From positions 8,567,501 to 8,631,500 of the forward strand of contig CM051033.1 of the NCBI GenBank assembly GCA_027627225.1: a stretch of DNA of 64,000 nt, given 5' to 3'. Numbering within the stretch: the stretch's first letter is position 1; every line of letters starts with the position of its first letter. Below, in pieces: positions 46,701-57,556 of this stretch. The notes beneath the pieces are model-generated. The model ran no database searches. It saw only the letters and a program-made list of their open reading frames with translations, and was not told where the DNA came from. Source of the DNA: Congeria kusceri. Taxonomy: Eukaryota; Mollusca; Bivalvia; Myida; Dreissenidae. Made by a program: the position numbers and the translations under genes.

Positions 46701-49420
46701 ACCGTACTTCGATCCCAGACCATTCTGTAATCACTATGGAATTGAAACGCTTAAGTTGCCCTGACTCAATTCAATGTCCAGGTTAAGAAACCTACGCGCA
46801 GACTAAAATGACTTAAGTTCGATAAAAGGAATATACCGAGTGAATTTATGATTTGCCCAGTCATTATTGCTATGCTGGATGAGAAAATATATATATTAGA
46901 ATCTAATCAACATACACAGGAATGTATAGACATGGCGTACAATGATTTTACAAATATTGTGAAAAATGAAATGAACAAACATCTAAAACCAAAGGTTATC
47001 GTTCTTCGTGACAGTTATAGTAACAAGAAAAGACTTAATTGTAAACAGTGGTGGAACGAAAATCTGACAAGCTTATGGAATTACTTTTGCAAAAGTGAAA
47101 AAGATTGGCTGAAAAAATGAGAATAATAATTTTAAGAGGGCTCTTAAATCAATATACGTTAATAAACGAAAAAAAATTGACAAGAGTGTACAGCCACGCA
47201 AACGTCAATATTGGATTGAAACGCAAGACACATTACATGTATTAGAATCGTGCGATGATAAATAAGGCGAGTTTTGGAAATCGATCGGAAAAATAGGCAT
47301 AGGCTCAGAACGTGATAAACATATTCCAATGGAAATAGTACAAGAAGATGGTTCCTTAACAAACGCCGTAGACAAAGTATTAGCTAAATCGAAGCACGCT
47401 TTCCAAACCTTAGTAAACTGTTAAATGGACACAAATTCTCAAGATAATAATGACGAAATTAACATTTTCGAGCAACATAAAATACCGACGTGTTGAATCA
47501 GGGCATTAGTCTTTACTATGTACATATAGCCTGGAGATCCTTTAACAAAAATAAGGCCCCGGTTATGATGAAATACCAGTAGAAGTTATTCAGTCGGAAC
47601 CCTGTAGTTATTTCTTACATAGGCTTTTGTGTGTCTATTTTGAGACCTTGGTTTAATAACACCGGTTTTAAAGAACTCGTTGCGGACAAGAGAGACACAG
47701 CCAACTTTCGGGGTAGTGCTATAACGGGATCAATTTACAAAGCGTATTGTGCCGTTATAAACAATAGACTTACGAAGTGGGCCGAAGATAATAATGTAAT
47801 TGCCGATGAACAAAACGGTTTTCGGCGTAAACGAAGTACGATAGACCAGTTATCGACATTGACTAATATCATTGAATGCCGTAAAAAGAATAAACTTTCA
47901 ACCTTTGTAGCCTACGTGGACTATTCTAAAGCATATGATCGGATCCCGCGGCGCATACTATGGTCAAAACTTGAAAAACTCGGTATCCAAGGGAAGATTC
48001 GTCAAGCTATACAGGCTAGTATGAGAATGTGAAGTGTGCTGTAAATGTCAACTCGTACAGGACCGATTGGTTTGACCAAAATATAGGAGTAAAACAAGGC
48101 TGTTTGTTGTCTTCTTTGTTTAATTTTTTCCTCAATGACCATAGCCTGCACCTTAACCATTCAGGAATAGGCGTTCATATAGAGGAAATGATTATAAATC
48201 ACTTACTGTACGCAGATGACTTAGTTCTCATTGCTGAGACTGAAAGTGATCTACAGAAACTATCAGATATTTTAGGATCGTGGTGTGCCATTAATAAAAT
48301 GTCGATCAATACAAACAAAGTAAAATTATGCACTTCAGAAATAAAGCATCCATGAAAACTTATTGTAAATTTACATGTAATAATTATGTGCTCGAATGTG
48401 TTGCTGAATGTAGATACCTAGGGCTTGTGTTGTCTAAAACATTAGACTACAGCATAACAGCCAAGTATGTCGCCCAGTCGGCAACACGCGCCTTGGGTCT
48501 GCTTATATCCAACTTTACAGCAATCGGTGCAATGCCGTATAGCGTCCATACAAAACTATATGACAGTATTGTGTGGCCAACTATAAATTATGGGGCGGCA
48601 ATATGGGCAACCCAGAACTATGCCGCTATCAACGCCGTTCATCACAGGGCCTGTCGATTCTACCTCGGAGTGGGAAAATATATGCCTAACGCGGGAATAA
48701 CTGGAGATATGGGTTGGCTCCCCCGGCACGAACGGAAATGGAAGACGGTTCTCTCACACTGGTTCCGGTTAAATGGTATGAATGTCGGACGTATCAACTA
48801 CAAGTGTTTAAATGGTCGTTCATGCGAAGACACCACACAAAGAACTGGTACTACAAAATATGTATGCAAATACCTCTGGACATAAGTTATTCGGCACATG
48901 CTTGTAAATCAATTATCAATAACTGTGTTGATGAGCTATGAGATAATTATAAGACTGACTGGTTGAACAATATAAACAGAGATCAAGCTGTTCGTGGGAA
49001 CGGAGAAATTAAATTAAGGACATTTAAGTTATTTAAGGATACATATAACACAGAGGCTTATATTAATAATAATATCATACCTAGGTCCCATAGAAGTGCT
49101 TGTGCCAAATTTCGTGTGGTGTAGCACCAGTTGAAATAGAAACCGGGTGATATCAAGGAATTGTTCCCAATGAACGATACTGTTTTAATTGTATAAACCA
49201 GGTGGAAGATGAATACCATGTAATCATGTCATGCAACCTCTATGACTCTGTAAGACAGATTTTGTTCACAAAAATACTTGAGATAAATCCAGATTTTCCA
49301 GAGTACAGTGATCATGATCATGATAAATTCTGTGACATCGTATCTAATGAAGAAATCGTTAAATACAGTGCCAAAGCTTGTCAAGATATTTTAATCACCA
49401 TACAAAATACTTTGTCTTGA
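37800..49420 (+). pseudogene. LINE ORF2 (endonuclease and reverse transcriptase), many breaks
   Basis: The endonuclease begins LNLDVIGLAETHL (about 37840-37880), has TAA at 37895 and TAG at 38002 and a shift near 37945, and includes GGGGVGVLIRN. It is interrupted by the 73-bp array, then resumes with VVGDFNIRVGDNDD (46380-46425). The reverse transcriptase shows ADEQNGFRRKRSTIDQL, the catalytic FVAYVDYSKAYDRIP (about 47910-47945), GVKQGCLLSS, and LLYADDLVLIAE (YADD, about 48205-48235). A shift near 48027 and another near 48330 split it. The C-terminal part includes RYLGLVLSKTLDYS, WPTINYGAAIW and a late EDEYHVIMSCNLYDSVR. Active-site residues are still visible although the frame is destroyed. 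Confidence 0.85.
38103..46349 (+). repeat. 73-bp satellite array, about 113 copies, derived from LINE endonuclease
   Basis: The unit CTCCTTACCACCAGCAAACT continues CACCTAGGCCGATAAATGTG, AACGAATACTTCTATACCTT and AATGTCACAGTTG, repeating every 73 bp. It matches the coding sequence of this LINE: the first and last units join smoothly to the upstream and downstream endonuclease sequence. One unit reads NSPRPINVNEYFYTLMSQL, and the last continues FQYQMEGLGTVVGDFN. As 73 is not a multiple of three, the array cannot be translated as a repeat. Units vary at about five sites only (GATAA/GCTAA, AATAC/AACAC, GTCACA/GTTACA, GCTCC/GCTAC/GCTCG). Confidence 0.97.
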
Positions 49421-49757
49421 TAAAGTTTCATTGTAAATATTCAATACTCGTAGTATTTGCTGAGTGTACGTTTTCATGTAAAATAGACAAGGTGTTACTG
49501 TAAATATTTGATAATCATAGTTTTTACTCAGAGTACGTTATATGTGAAATCTTTAACACTGCTTTTTTACCATACTATTAACCATAGCATGTGTTGTAAG
49601 TTTTATCAACGCATAAATATTTTATCAGATTTATATGTCTCTCATAACTCAATATGAGTGGTTTTGAACCTGTGTTTTATTATTACTATATTTTATATAT
49701 GTATATGAAATCACATGTACGAAAGTGAGACGTTAATAAAATATCTGTCTGTCTGTA

Positions 49758-50092
49758 AGGCAAACCGGATTAAATTTAATTATGTGAATATATCTTGAAG
49801 ACTTCTTGGAAAAATAAAACCTAATAATAGTATTATTGAATGGCTCATGTCATATTTTTGTATTTGTTTATTAAATCATATTTAATTTATTGTGTAATTG
49901 TAACAGCTAACAAACAACAAAAACTAAATGAAACATAAATGATTATTAAAGCTTCGTTAGTAAAAGGCAGTAACTATATACATATAATTTGTGCAGAGGT
50001 TTCCTCCCTTATATTGTCATGACAACAACATGTAACACAGTCAGCTGAGTTTATTTATAATACTATTTTGTGCCGTTATATAAAATACATAT
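49758..50092. other. 3' flank of the orphan terminal exon
   Basis: AT-rich. It would be downstream sequence of the minus-strand exon at 50119-50256. Nothing else is recognised. Confidence 0.4.
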
Positions 50093-50098
50093 TTTATT
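50093..50098 (-). promoter_or_regulatory. Polyadenylation signal AATAAA
   Basis: The minus strand reads AATAAA 20 nt after the TGA at 50119-50121, the position expected for a short 3' UTR, and supports the exon call there. Confidence 0.5.
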
Positions 50099-50118
50099 AA
50101 TTTCTTTGTTCATACTCA

Positions 50119-50256
50119 TCATACATTTAGAATAAAACTACATTTATACCAGTGTTGTCCATAAACTTTCCATAAAATGTCTTGCTCACGACCGTGTACA
50201 TAATATACCGGATCTTGCGCAATATCCAGACCTGTACTCACCAACCCATTCTTAGA
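50119..50256 (-). CDS. Orphan terminal coding exon, gene unknown
   Basis: On the minus strand a strong acceptor (ATCATTTATTTTAATTCAG, ending at 50257) precedes an open stretch of 45 codons and TGA, in phase 0. It encodes SKNGLVSTGLDIAQDPVYYV followed by HGREQDILWKVYGQHWYK and CSFILNV. The codon pattern, acceptor and nearby AATAAA look like a genuine last exon. I do not recognise the protein. Upstream exons should lie at higher coordinates on the minus strand, but I found none in the window. It could also be a stranded pseudo-exon. Confidence 0.4.
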   Translation of the reverse strand, partial: SKNGLVSTGLDIAQDPVYYVHGREQDILWKVYGQHWYKCSFILNV

Positions 50257-50440
50257 CTGAATTAAAATAAATGATATAATTAGAATCAAGAACAATTATT
50301 TTGTTTTCACAAATATGCTGGTTCCAGTGTAGATTATGTCATTAACAAACCGTTTTAAATAAATAATTTAAGAATTGCGTGAAAACCAAGTAAGATTAAA
50401 ATTATGGAACATGACAGTTTTAAGAATATTTTTTATTCTT

Positions 50441-52152
50441 AAGTCTAATAACATTTGTTTATTTGTTTTGTTTGTTTGGATTTTTCGCCGTTTTTAACAG
50501 TATTTCAGTCATATCACGGCGGTCAGTTAACCTAAGTACCAACTGTGCTAGCTGGGGCTCGAACTCACTATCCCCGAATTGACAGTCCAGCGCTCTACCA
50601 ACTGAGCTAGCTGGGGCTCGAACTCACGATCCCCGGATTGACAGTCCAGCTATCTACCAACTGAGCTAGCTGGGGCTCGAACTCACGATCCTCGGATTGA
50701 CAGTCCAGCGCTCTACCAACTGAGCTAGCTGGGGCTCGAACTCACGATCACCGGAGAGGTCCAGCGCTCTACCAACTGAGCTAGCTGGTGCTAAAACTCA
50801 CGATCCCCGGAGTGACAGTCCAGCGCTCTACCAATTGAGCTAGCTGGGGCTCGAACTCACGATCCCCGAAATGACAGTCCAGCGCTCTACCAACTGAGCT
50901 AGCTGGGGGTCGAACTCACGATCCCCGTTTTGACAGTCCAGCGCTCTACCAACTGAGCTAGCTGGGGCTCGAACTCACGATCCCCGGATTGACAGTCCAG
51001 CGCTCTACCAATTGAGCTAGCTGGGGCTCGAACTCACGATCCCCGGATTGACAGTCCAGCGTTCTACCAACTGAGCTAGCCGGGGCTCGAACTCACGATC
51101 CCTGAATTGACAGTCCAGCTATCTACCAACTGGGCTAGCCGGGGATCGAACTCACGATCCCTGGATTGACAGTCCAGCGTTCTACCAACTGGGCTAGCCG
51201 GGGATCGAACTCACCTGAATTGACAGTCCAGCTATCTACCAACTGGGCTAGCCGGGGATCGAACTCACAATCCTCGGATTGACAGTCCAGCGCTCTACCA
51301 ACTGAGCTAGCTGGGGCTCGAACTCACGATCACCGGAGAGGTCCAGCGCTCTACCAACTGAGCTAGCTGGTGCTAAAACTCACGATCCCCGGAGTGACAG
51401 TCCAGCGCTCTACCAATTGAGCTAGCTGGGGCTCGAACTCACGATCCCCGAAATGACAGTCCAGCGCTCTACCAACTGAGCTAGCTGGGGGTCGAACTCA
51501 CGATTCCCGTTTTGACAGTCCAGCGCTCTACCAACTGTGCTAGCTGGGGCTCGAACTCACGATCCCCGGATTGACAGTCCAGCGCTCTACCAATTGAGCT
51601 AGCTGGGGCTCGAACTCACGATCCCCGATTTGACAGTCCAGCGTTCTACCAACTGAGCTAGCCGGGGCTCGAACTCACGATCCCTGAATTGACAGTCCAG
51701 CTATCTACCAACTGGGCTAGCCGGGGATCGAACTCACGATCCCTGGATTGACAGTCCAGCGTTCTACCAACTGGGCTAGCCGGGGATCGAACTCACCTGA
51801 ATTGACAGTCCAGCTATCTACCAACTGGGCTAGCCGGGGATCGAACTCACGATCACTGGATTGACAGTCCAGCTATCTACCAGCTGAGCAAGCTGGGGCT
51901 CGAACTCACGGTCCCTGGATTGACAGTCCAGCGTTCTACCAACTGGGCTAGCTGGGGCTCGAACTCACGATCCCCGGATTGACAGTCCTGCGCTCTACCA
52001 ACTGAGCTAGCTGGGGCTCGAATTCACGATCCTCGGATTGACAGTCCAGCGTTCTACCAACTGGGCTAGCCGGGGCTCGAACTCACGATGCCCGGATTGA
52101 CAGTCCAGCACTCTTCCAACTGGGCTAGCCGGGCCCAGCAAGTCTAATAACA
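50441..52152 (-). mobile_element. SINE (family 2) with an amplified tRNA-Asp-like head, including target duplications
   Basis: The 13-bp AAGTCTAATAACA occurs at 50441-50453 and 52140-52152, exactly flanking the insert. Read on the minus strand the order is: about 27 tandem tRNA-like units, SINE body (TTAGGTTAACTGACC then TATGACTGAAATACTG), and an A-rich tail (AAACAAACAAAACAAAT). This is the order of a retroposed SINE with its head multiplied. The insertion splits a short repeat whose intact copy is at 23165-23250. Confidence 0.88.
50541..52135 (-). repeat. 59-bp tandem array of tRNA-Asp(GUC)-like units, about 27 copies
   Basis: The minus-strand unit contains box A (TAGCTCAGTTGG), an anticodon stem-loop CTGGA-CTGTCAA-TCCGG with GTC in the anticodon place, and box B (GAGTTCGAGCCCC). 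Adjacent units share one copy of the acceptor-stem sequence (AGCTAGC), so the period is 59 rather than about 73 bp. A block of about ten units (50725-51300) is repeated 582 bp later (51307-51865), including a shortened unit with ACCGGAGAGGTCC. Individual units lack a separate, complete acceptor stem, so these are not functional tRNA genes. Confidence 0.93.
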
Positions 52153-52254
52153 GGTTGTTGAATACGGGCCCGAGTTTACAGTTCTCTACGGTGATTTATT
52201 TGTTCACTTATGTGTCACACCAAACGTACTGAATCCGTGGCTGGAAAGGAAATA

Positions 52255-52518
52255 TGAGGCGTTTCGTGGGAAAAACCGGGCTAAATGCATGTGCGTAAAG
52301 TGTTGTCCCGGATTAGCCTGTTCAGTCCGCACAGGCTAATCCGGGAAGACACTTTCCGCTTTTATGGTATATTCTGTTTCGTGGAAGTCTCTTCTAAACA
52401 TCAATTCACTGAATGCAGAAAGTGTCGTTTCGGATTAGCCTGTGCGGACTGCACAGGCTGATCCGGGACGACACTTTACGCACATAAATGAAGCCCGGTT
52501 TTCCTACGACACGCCTCA
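52255..52518. mobile_element. Palindromic MITE (GTGTCGTCCCGGATTAGCC family), copy 3
   Basis: Starts TGAGGCGTTTCGTGGGAAAA and ends TTTTCCTACGACACGCCTCA, with the inner palindrome AGTCCGCACAGGCTAATCCG and a second one near 52435-52465. The flanks are TA-rich (AATA / TATA). No coding capacity. Confidence 0.9.
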
Positions 52519-53117
52519 TATATTGTTGTATTGTATAATAATGAAAAATATATCACACTACTCAGCATCTTTAACACTGGTGCAAGAATATTAAGATTTA
52601 ATTGAGGTGATCCATAAAAAATTAATACTTAATAAACATACATTGTATTGTACTTAAGTTATTGGAATTATAAGAATGTAACACAAAGCCACATGTGAAG
52701 CAACCATTTCCAAAAAGAAATACTACAAATATTAAAAATAAGTAAACAGCGAAAACGTATAAAACGTATAAAAACTATGACTGTGCAATGCGTTCATGAA
52801 ACGTGATTGCACTGTATTGGGCAACAATTGTTGAAACGCTGTTGGAATGCATTTGTGCAGCCATTTGAGTCCTTTGTGAGAACTCGTAGGTTAAATACCG
52901 AGTTATGCTGATGTACATCCTGTTTCCCATTGCAATTCAATATCATCTTCATAACAGGTATAATATGTTAGAAGAAACAAAATCTACATTAATACGAGTA
53001 TAACAAGTTTTTGTTTGTGTATCCTTTTTCCCCAATGAAATTCAATGCCATCTTTATGACAAGTATATATTTTACAAGAAACACAAACATTTAATACGAG
53101 TATAATTTTTTTTTTTT
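52519..53117. other. 3' flank of the GPCR pseudogene, with a 105-bp duplication
   Basis: 52927-53010 and 53032-53112 are diverged direct repeats (CATTGCAATTCAATATCATC versus AATGAAATTCAATGCCATC; both end TTAATACGAGTATAA). A minus-strand ATTAAA (53090-53095) lies 23 nt past the receptor stop codon. Confidence 0.55.
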
Positions 53118-54826
53118 CTACACCAAATTGCATCTCTCAATTTCTGTGTATGACTTGGCGACTGCAAAAGAAAACAAATTTACATACGGTCTAAATTTAG
53201 TGTTGCAAAATCCGATAATGAACGGATTCAGGCAACTTTGCAGCACATACGAGTGATTCAGAAGTTGTCTCCACCTTGGGTACTCGTAGCTTTCTAACGA
53301 GGACATAATTCCCATAACAGTTTGGGGTAGCAGGCTCAAAAAAGAAACCAATGCCATGAGGAAAACCATCTTTGTGATTCTTCGGCTGCGGCGTCTATTG
53401 ATTTCAATTAAAATACGGTTACCTGACGCAACAATTTGCACGTCTGAGGACACAGCGTCGGTGCTGTCTGCATGTTGAACAATTCGTTTAGGTGGCGCTG
53501 TATTGACATCTTGCACAGTGGCCTCATTACTATTGCTGCTGTCCATCTTTACGTCCTCAGTAGATTTTACCGCCGCATGTTGTACACTTCGTTCAGGTGG
53601 CGCTGTATTGACATCTTGCACAGTGGCCACATTGCTATTGTCGATATCCATGTTGACGTCTTCAATTGATTCTACCACCGCATGTTGTACACTTCGTTTA
53701 GGTGGCGCTGTATTGACATCTTGTACAGTGGTCTCATTGCTATTGTCGATAACGATGTAGACGTCCTCAGTAGATTATACCGCCGCGTGTTGTACACTTC
53801 GTTCAGGTGGCGCTGTATTGACATCTTGCACTGTGGCCACATTGCTATTGTCGATATCCATGTTGACGTCCTCAGTTGATTCTACCACCGCATGTTGTAC
53901 ACTTCGTTTAGGTGGCGCTGTATTAACATCTTGTACAGTGGTCTCATTGCTATTGTCGATATCCATGTTGACGTCCTCAGTTGATTCTACCACCGCATGT
54001 TGTACACTTCGTTCAGGTGGCGCTGTATTGACATCTTGCGAAGTTGCCTCATTACTATTGTAGATGTCCATGTTTACGTCCACAGTTGATTCTACCGCCG
54101 ATGTCAATGGCTGTGGCAGTGTGTCAATATTTTTATTTCTTTCCATCTTAGTTTGTGATATAGCCCAATAAACCTTCCATGCTATTAATATATACATCAC
54201 CAGTAGAGTAACGGTGCATACTTTGATTCTAGTAGCCTTAATTGCGCTAAATACTTTGCGGAGTACTTTTAAATTGTCGGCCGTAGACGGCGCGCATGCG
54301 TAACCTTTAATTGTCAGAGTACCCCTTATATTCACGTCATATTGTATTATATCGCCAATAAGATAATTTGGTATGGACATCATAACACTGAAAGCTATAA
54401 GTCCGAGAATACATATTTTAACACTTTTTAATGTAAACTTACACTCGGATACCGGAGTGATTACCGTTAAAAATATGTTCACTCGATTAGAAATAATACA
54501 TTGAAGGAACTGGCGACGCAAACATAATCAACGAATGTTATCCATTTACACGCGTGCTTGTTTGTAAATGTGGCTGGAAAAAGTAAAACACCTGTTGTAC
54601 TAATCAAACACAAACTGCTGACCATGTCTGTCAGCGAAATTGCTGCTAGAAGAGTGTTTACTGTAGAATCATTTATTTTCCGTTTATAAAACAAAAAAGC
54701 AAATAGATTGCTAACAATTCCAACCAAACACGCAGCGAACATCATAATGATGGTTGGCATGTATTCCAATCGTTTCTCACTGTTGTAATTGTCTAATAAA
54801 TATTTGTAGCTACTTGAATTACCCAT
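53118..54826 (-). pseudogene. Class A (rhodopsin-like) GPCR with repeat-expanded third intracellular loop; two lesions
   Basis: Single exon. I prefer the start MGNSSSYKYLL (54826), which has an N-glycosylation-type NSS; an upstream in-frame ATG at 54907 is possible. Seven hydrophobic segments follow: TM1 PTIIMMFAACLVGIVSNLFA, TM2 around LLAAISLTDMVSSL, TM3 with C before KWITFVDYV, TM4 ICILGLIAFSVMM, TM5 VCTVTLLVMYILIAW, TM6 MVFLMALVSFLSLLP, TM7 ending SCLNPFIIGF. The conserved TM3 and loop-2 cysteines (GYACAPS) are present. Breaks: a frameshift at the end of TM3 (about 54485-54495), and TAA at 53775-53777 where sister repeats have GAA. The ligand cannot be predicted. It may be a recent pseudogene, a null allele or an assembly error. 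Confidence 0.8.
53475..54104 (-). repeat. 105-bp coding repeat, 6 copies, in GPCR loop 3
   Basis: Each copy encodes 35 residues of the type VVESTEDVNMDIDNSN then ATVQDVNTAPPERSVQH. Copies alternate between APPERS and APPKRS (E,K,E,K,E,K), so the array behaves as three 210-bp dimers. Copy 4 carries the nonsense codon. The plus-strand frames over this stretch are shadows. Confidence 0.92.
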
Positions 54827-54907
54827 GTTAACTTCTAACGACGAACAGTTGACAAGAAGAAAAGGTATATTAATGTTAAAAAATACACATCCGTTTGTCC
54901 TGTGCAT

Positions 54908-55895
54908 GTATTGCGATCATTAATACACAAATCTGGTCTGACACTATCTTAAAACCGCGAATGCATTTTTATAATTATCTAAATTTTTGCTGCAAAAAGA
55001 TGCGGGACTTTCTTTAAAATGTTGAGGGGTTTGAGCAGATGCTGCATTTTAAAAGTTTTTGATTTGATCAGATACCGTTTCCGCTCGCCTGGGCAACACA
55101 ATATAAATTCAGACCAAACAGGATACCTTACACTGATTGTACTTCACTGTTTAAACATCATTAAGACTTGTTGTATGCTGTATCCGGGGGAAACGTCTGT
55201 TCGTGATATTGTTAAGGATTCAAAATGCTCTTTAAGCAAACAGGAAATGGAGGAAGTGTGACAGCACAGGACAATATAACCTTTGTACATAACGGAGGAA
55301 CAGTGCAAGCTGTTTTAGAAAAACATGTTTTCACAAGTAATGATGTCAACGTATATTGTTCTAGTTATCTGGTTAATCGTGTTAGGCGCAAACAAGTTGT
55401 TTGTTTCCACAAACCCGAGCGACCATGTCTTTTTGCACCCGACCATAAACCTTTTTTGCCGTTTGGAAATTTTTCTTTTAAATATTCGCGTTTTTATTTC
55501 GAATAATATTGAACGTTTTGTTATGAAGGCAGTCACTAGACTGGGATCCGGTCCCAAGAAATGTTGTTTTAATATTCTGTTACAACCGCGGAACCAGTCT
55601 ATGCAGCAACGCAAATGGTATTGGTGTTGTTTAACCGTTTGTATACAATAGTTTTCGCCCTTTGTTACAACTTTGCCATGGTTTGCTTTAGTAAATAAAT
55701 CGCATTTTGCAAAGTTCGTCGGAGCTTTCCTCCTAAATACTGACAGTAATTGATCATTTGGGCGCACATTTAACAATAACAAGCGTATATGCCTTAATAA
55801 AGTTTGAATGTGTGAAAGTGCTTATGAATAATAAATGGCAAAATGATGCAGGACCTGTGTACTTATCTCCTAGAGGTGTTGTGACATGGAACCAA
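54908..55895. other. No gene established
   Basis: 5' flank of the GPCR and unassigned DNA. The longest frame (minus 55315-55782, 155 codons) has no domain, signal peptide or membrane segment, and overlaps frames of similar length on the plus strand. Confidence 0.45.
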
Positions 55896-55899
55896 TTGT

Positions 55900-56195
55900 G
55901 AAAACGTGTGTGTGTGTAGTACATATTTATCGAGTGCACGGGAATTCTCCCCCATATGGCCATCGCCCCCAGAAGACTTGTTGGTTGAGTTACGGGGGAT
56001 AGTGCAAGATACAGAAGACGCCCCGTTTCAGAGGCGTCCCTGGGTCTTATAGTGCCCGGTGTGAAGTACATAGAACACTGCACATCGGTTTAACGTCTAA
56101 TGCGAAAAACGAGTAAGTAGGTTATGCTGTGGCGGGGGATCGAACTGCGACCCATGGATTGTGAAGCCAGTGCTTTACCACTAGAACAAGGAACC
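55900..56195 (-). mobile_element. tRNA-derived SINE (family 4), about 300 bp
   Basis: The minus strand starts with a tRNA-like head (TAGTGGTAAAGCACTGG, then box B GCAGTTCGATCCCCC). The body includes AAACCGATGTGCAGTGTTC, CACCGGGCACTATAAGACCC and GCACTATCCCCCGTAACTC, and ends GGGGGAGAATTCCCGTGCAC. It is complete or nearly so. Confidence 0.82.
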
Positions 56196-57440
56196 GAACT
56201 GTGAAAACCCTATTGAAAACATGTTTTTATATCTGCAAATTTAATTCAACTTGAAGAAGAATGTTTGTGGCCATTGTGGCTTCCCAGGTGCAAGTGTTGA
56301 AATCACACTACAGTAGAACTACTAATTTGTACTGTGTCACTGTGTGTTTAAATTGGGAAAAAAGCAAGAACTATGCGCCCGCATGGGAAAAGGAAATAGG
56401 AAGTTATGTCAGAAGTGAATATTGTGAACTTAGAAACTTCCGCTTTGGTTTTCAAATTGTTTTACATAAGGACAGAGTTTTTTTATTTCTTGGTTCTCGG
56501 AAATTTTTGGAAAAGTGTCCGGTTGGAGGAGGGAACAAAAATAAATTTACAAAAACAATACAGAATTGAGTAAATTAATGACTATAATTTCACAAATGGA
56601 AATTAGCAGTGATATTAAATCTTTATGCATTATTACTTACAAAAATCATATAACACATCATTAACTTAATCACTGCATGATGAACATGACATTACTACCA
56701 ATAATAGTAACATTAAAAGGTAGTCTTTATCATCTTAACAAATATAATAAACACTTAAACACAGTACGTCAAATATCGATGGGATGTGGCAACATTATAT
56801 GTATAATAGCATGTTTAATAAAGTGAAAACTAATATACACCAATGAAATGTGTTAATTATAATATTGATATAAAATTATAAATGTGTCTTTAATACAATG
56901 ATTCTAAGATCTTAATTTGTTTCACTGAGTATTGTCTTCTGACTAAGTGTTGCATAATGTATAAAATAACAGAGAGCAGATCATATGAATCATACAGTCA
57001 CAATGCCTGTTACATCAAATTAAGTAATATATATTTTTTTGCAATTCGTTTAACAGGTTGAAACCCTTTCACAAAGTCATTTTTACGATATCGGGTACAT
57101 GCTACAATTTTTTTTTTTGCTTTTTGTTTTGAAAAAATCGGGTCGGCGGATCCGAGAACCAAAAAAAAAATTTCGCATTAACTGCCGATTAAATATAAAG
57201 TTTGTCTTTGTTTTATTATTAGTTTTAATAAGTTATAAAAATTAAGTTATAACCTACCATACTTCTTTCCAAGACGTAAGGGGAAACAAACAACTATTTT
57301 TTGGCCTTACGAAAACATTTTGTTTGTGCTAATGGCAAGAATAAATGTTACAAATATATTGTGACAACAAATAATTAACAGTTCTCTCCTTGTGTAGAAG
57401 ATTGGTCTACCACACTGGACCAGATTACTAGTAATTTTAA
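56196..57440. other. AT-rich, no gene seen
   Basis: Strongly AT-rich, especially 56560-57260, with poly-A/T runs near 57107 and 57160. A 102-codon frame at 56261-56569 has no recognisable features. Confidence 0.45.
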
Positions 57441-57449
57441 AATGAAAAC

Positions 57450-57463
57450 ACACACACACACGC

Positions 57464-57548
<85 letters not shown>

Positions 57549-57556
57549 CACACACA
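57450..57556. repeat. Compound (CA)n-(CGCA)n-(CA)n microsatellite
   Basis: CA repeats flank a pure run of CGCA tetranucleotides. All repetitive frames here (VRACVRAC, THARTHAR) are artefacts. Confidence 0.97.

Larger units (their letters stand above)
36600..49757 (+). mobile_element. Decayed non-LTR (LINE) retrotransposon, expanded by an internal satellite
   Basis: In order: ORF1 (36707-37787), APE-type endonuclease remains (37800-38100, then 46300-46640), reverse transcriptase (47640-48350), C-terminal region (to 49420), and a 3' end TTAATAAAATATCTGTCTGTCTGT. CR1/L2/Jockey-group elements often end in such short repeats. Without the 8.2-kb array the element would be about 4.9 kb, a normal LINE length. 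The clade cannot be settled without phylogeny. The 5' boundary is uncertain. Multiple stops and frameshifts make it inactive. Confidence 0.85.

Noticed and set aside
50541..52135. Cluster of functional tRNA-Asp genes
   Set aside because: Units overlap in the acceptor stem (59-bp period), vary in stems and loops, and sit inside a SINE with target duplications.
53472..54063. Plus-strand Cys/Thr/Ser-rich frames
   Set aside because: Antisense of the GPCR loop-3 repeat.
55315..55782. 155-codon minus frame
   Set aside because: No domain or membrane features; comparable frames on the opposite strand.
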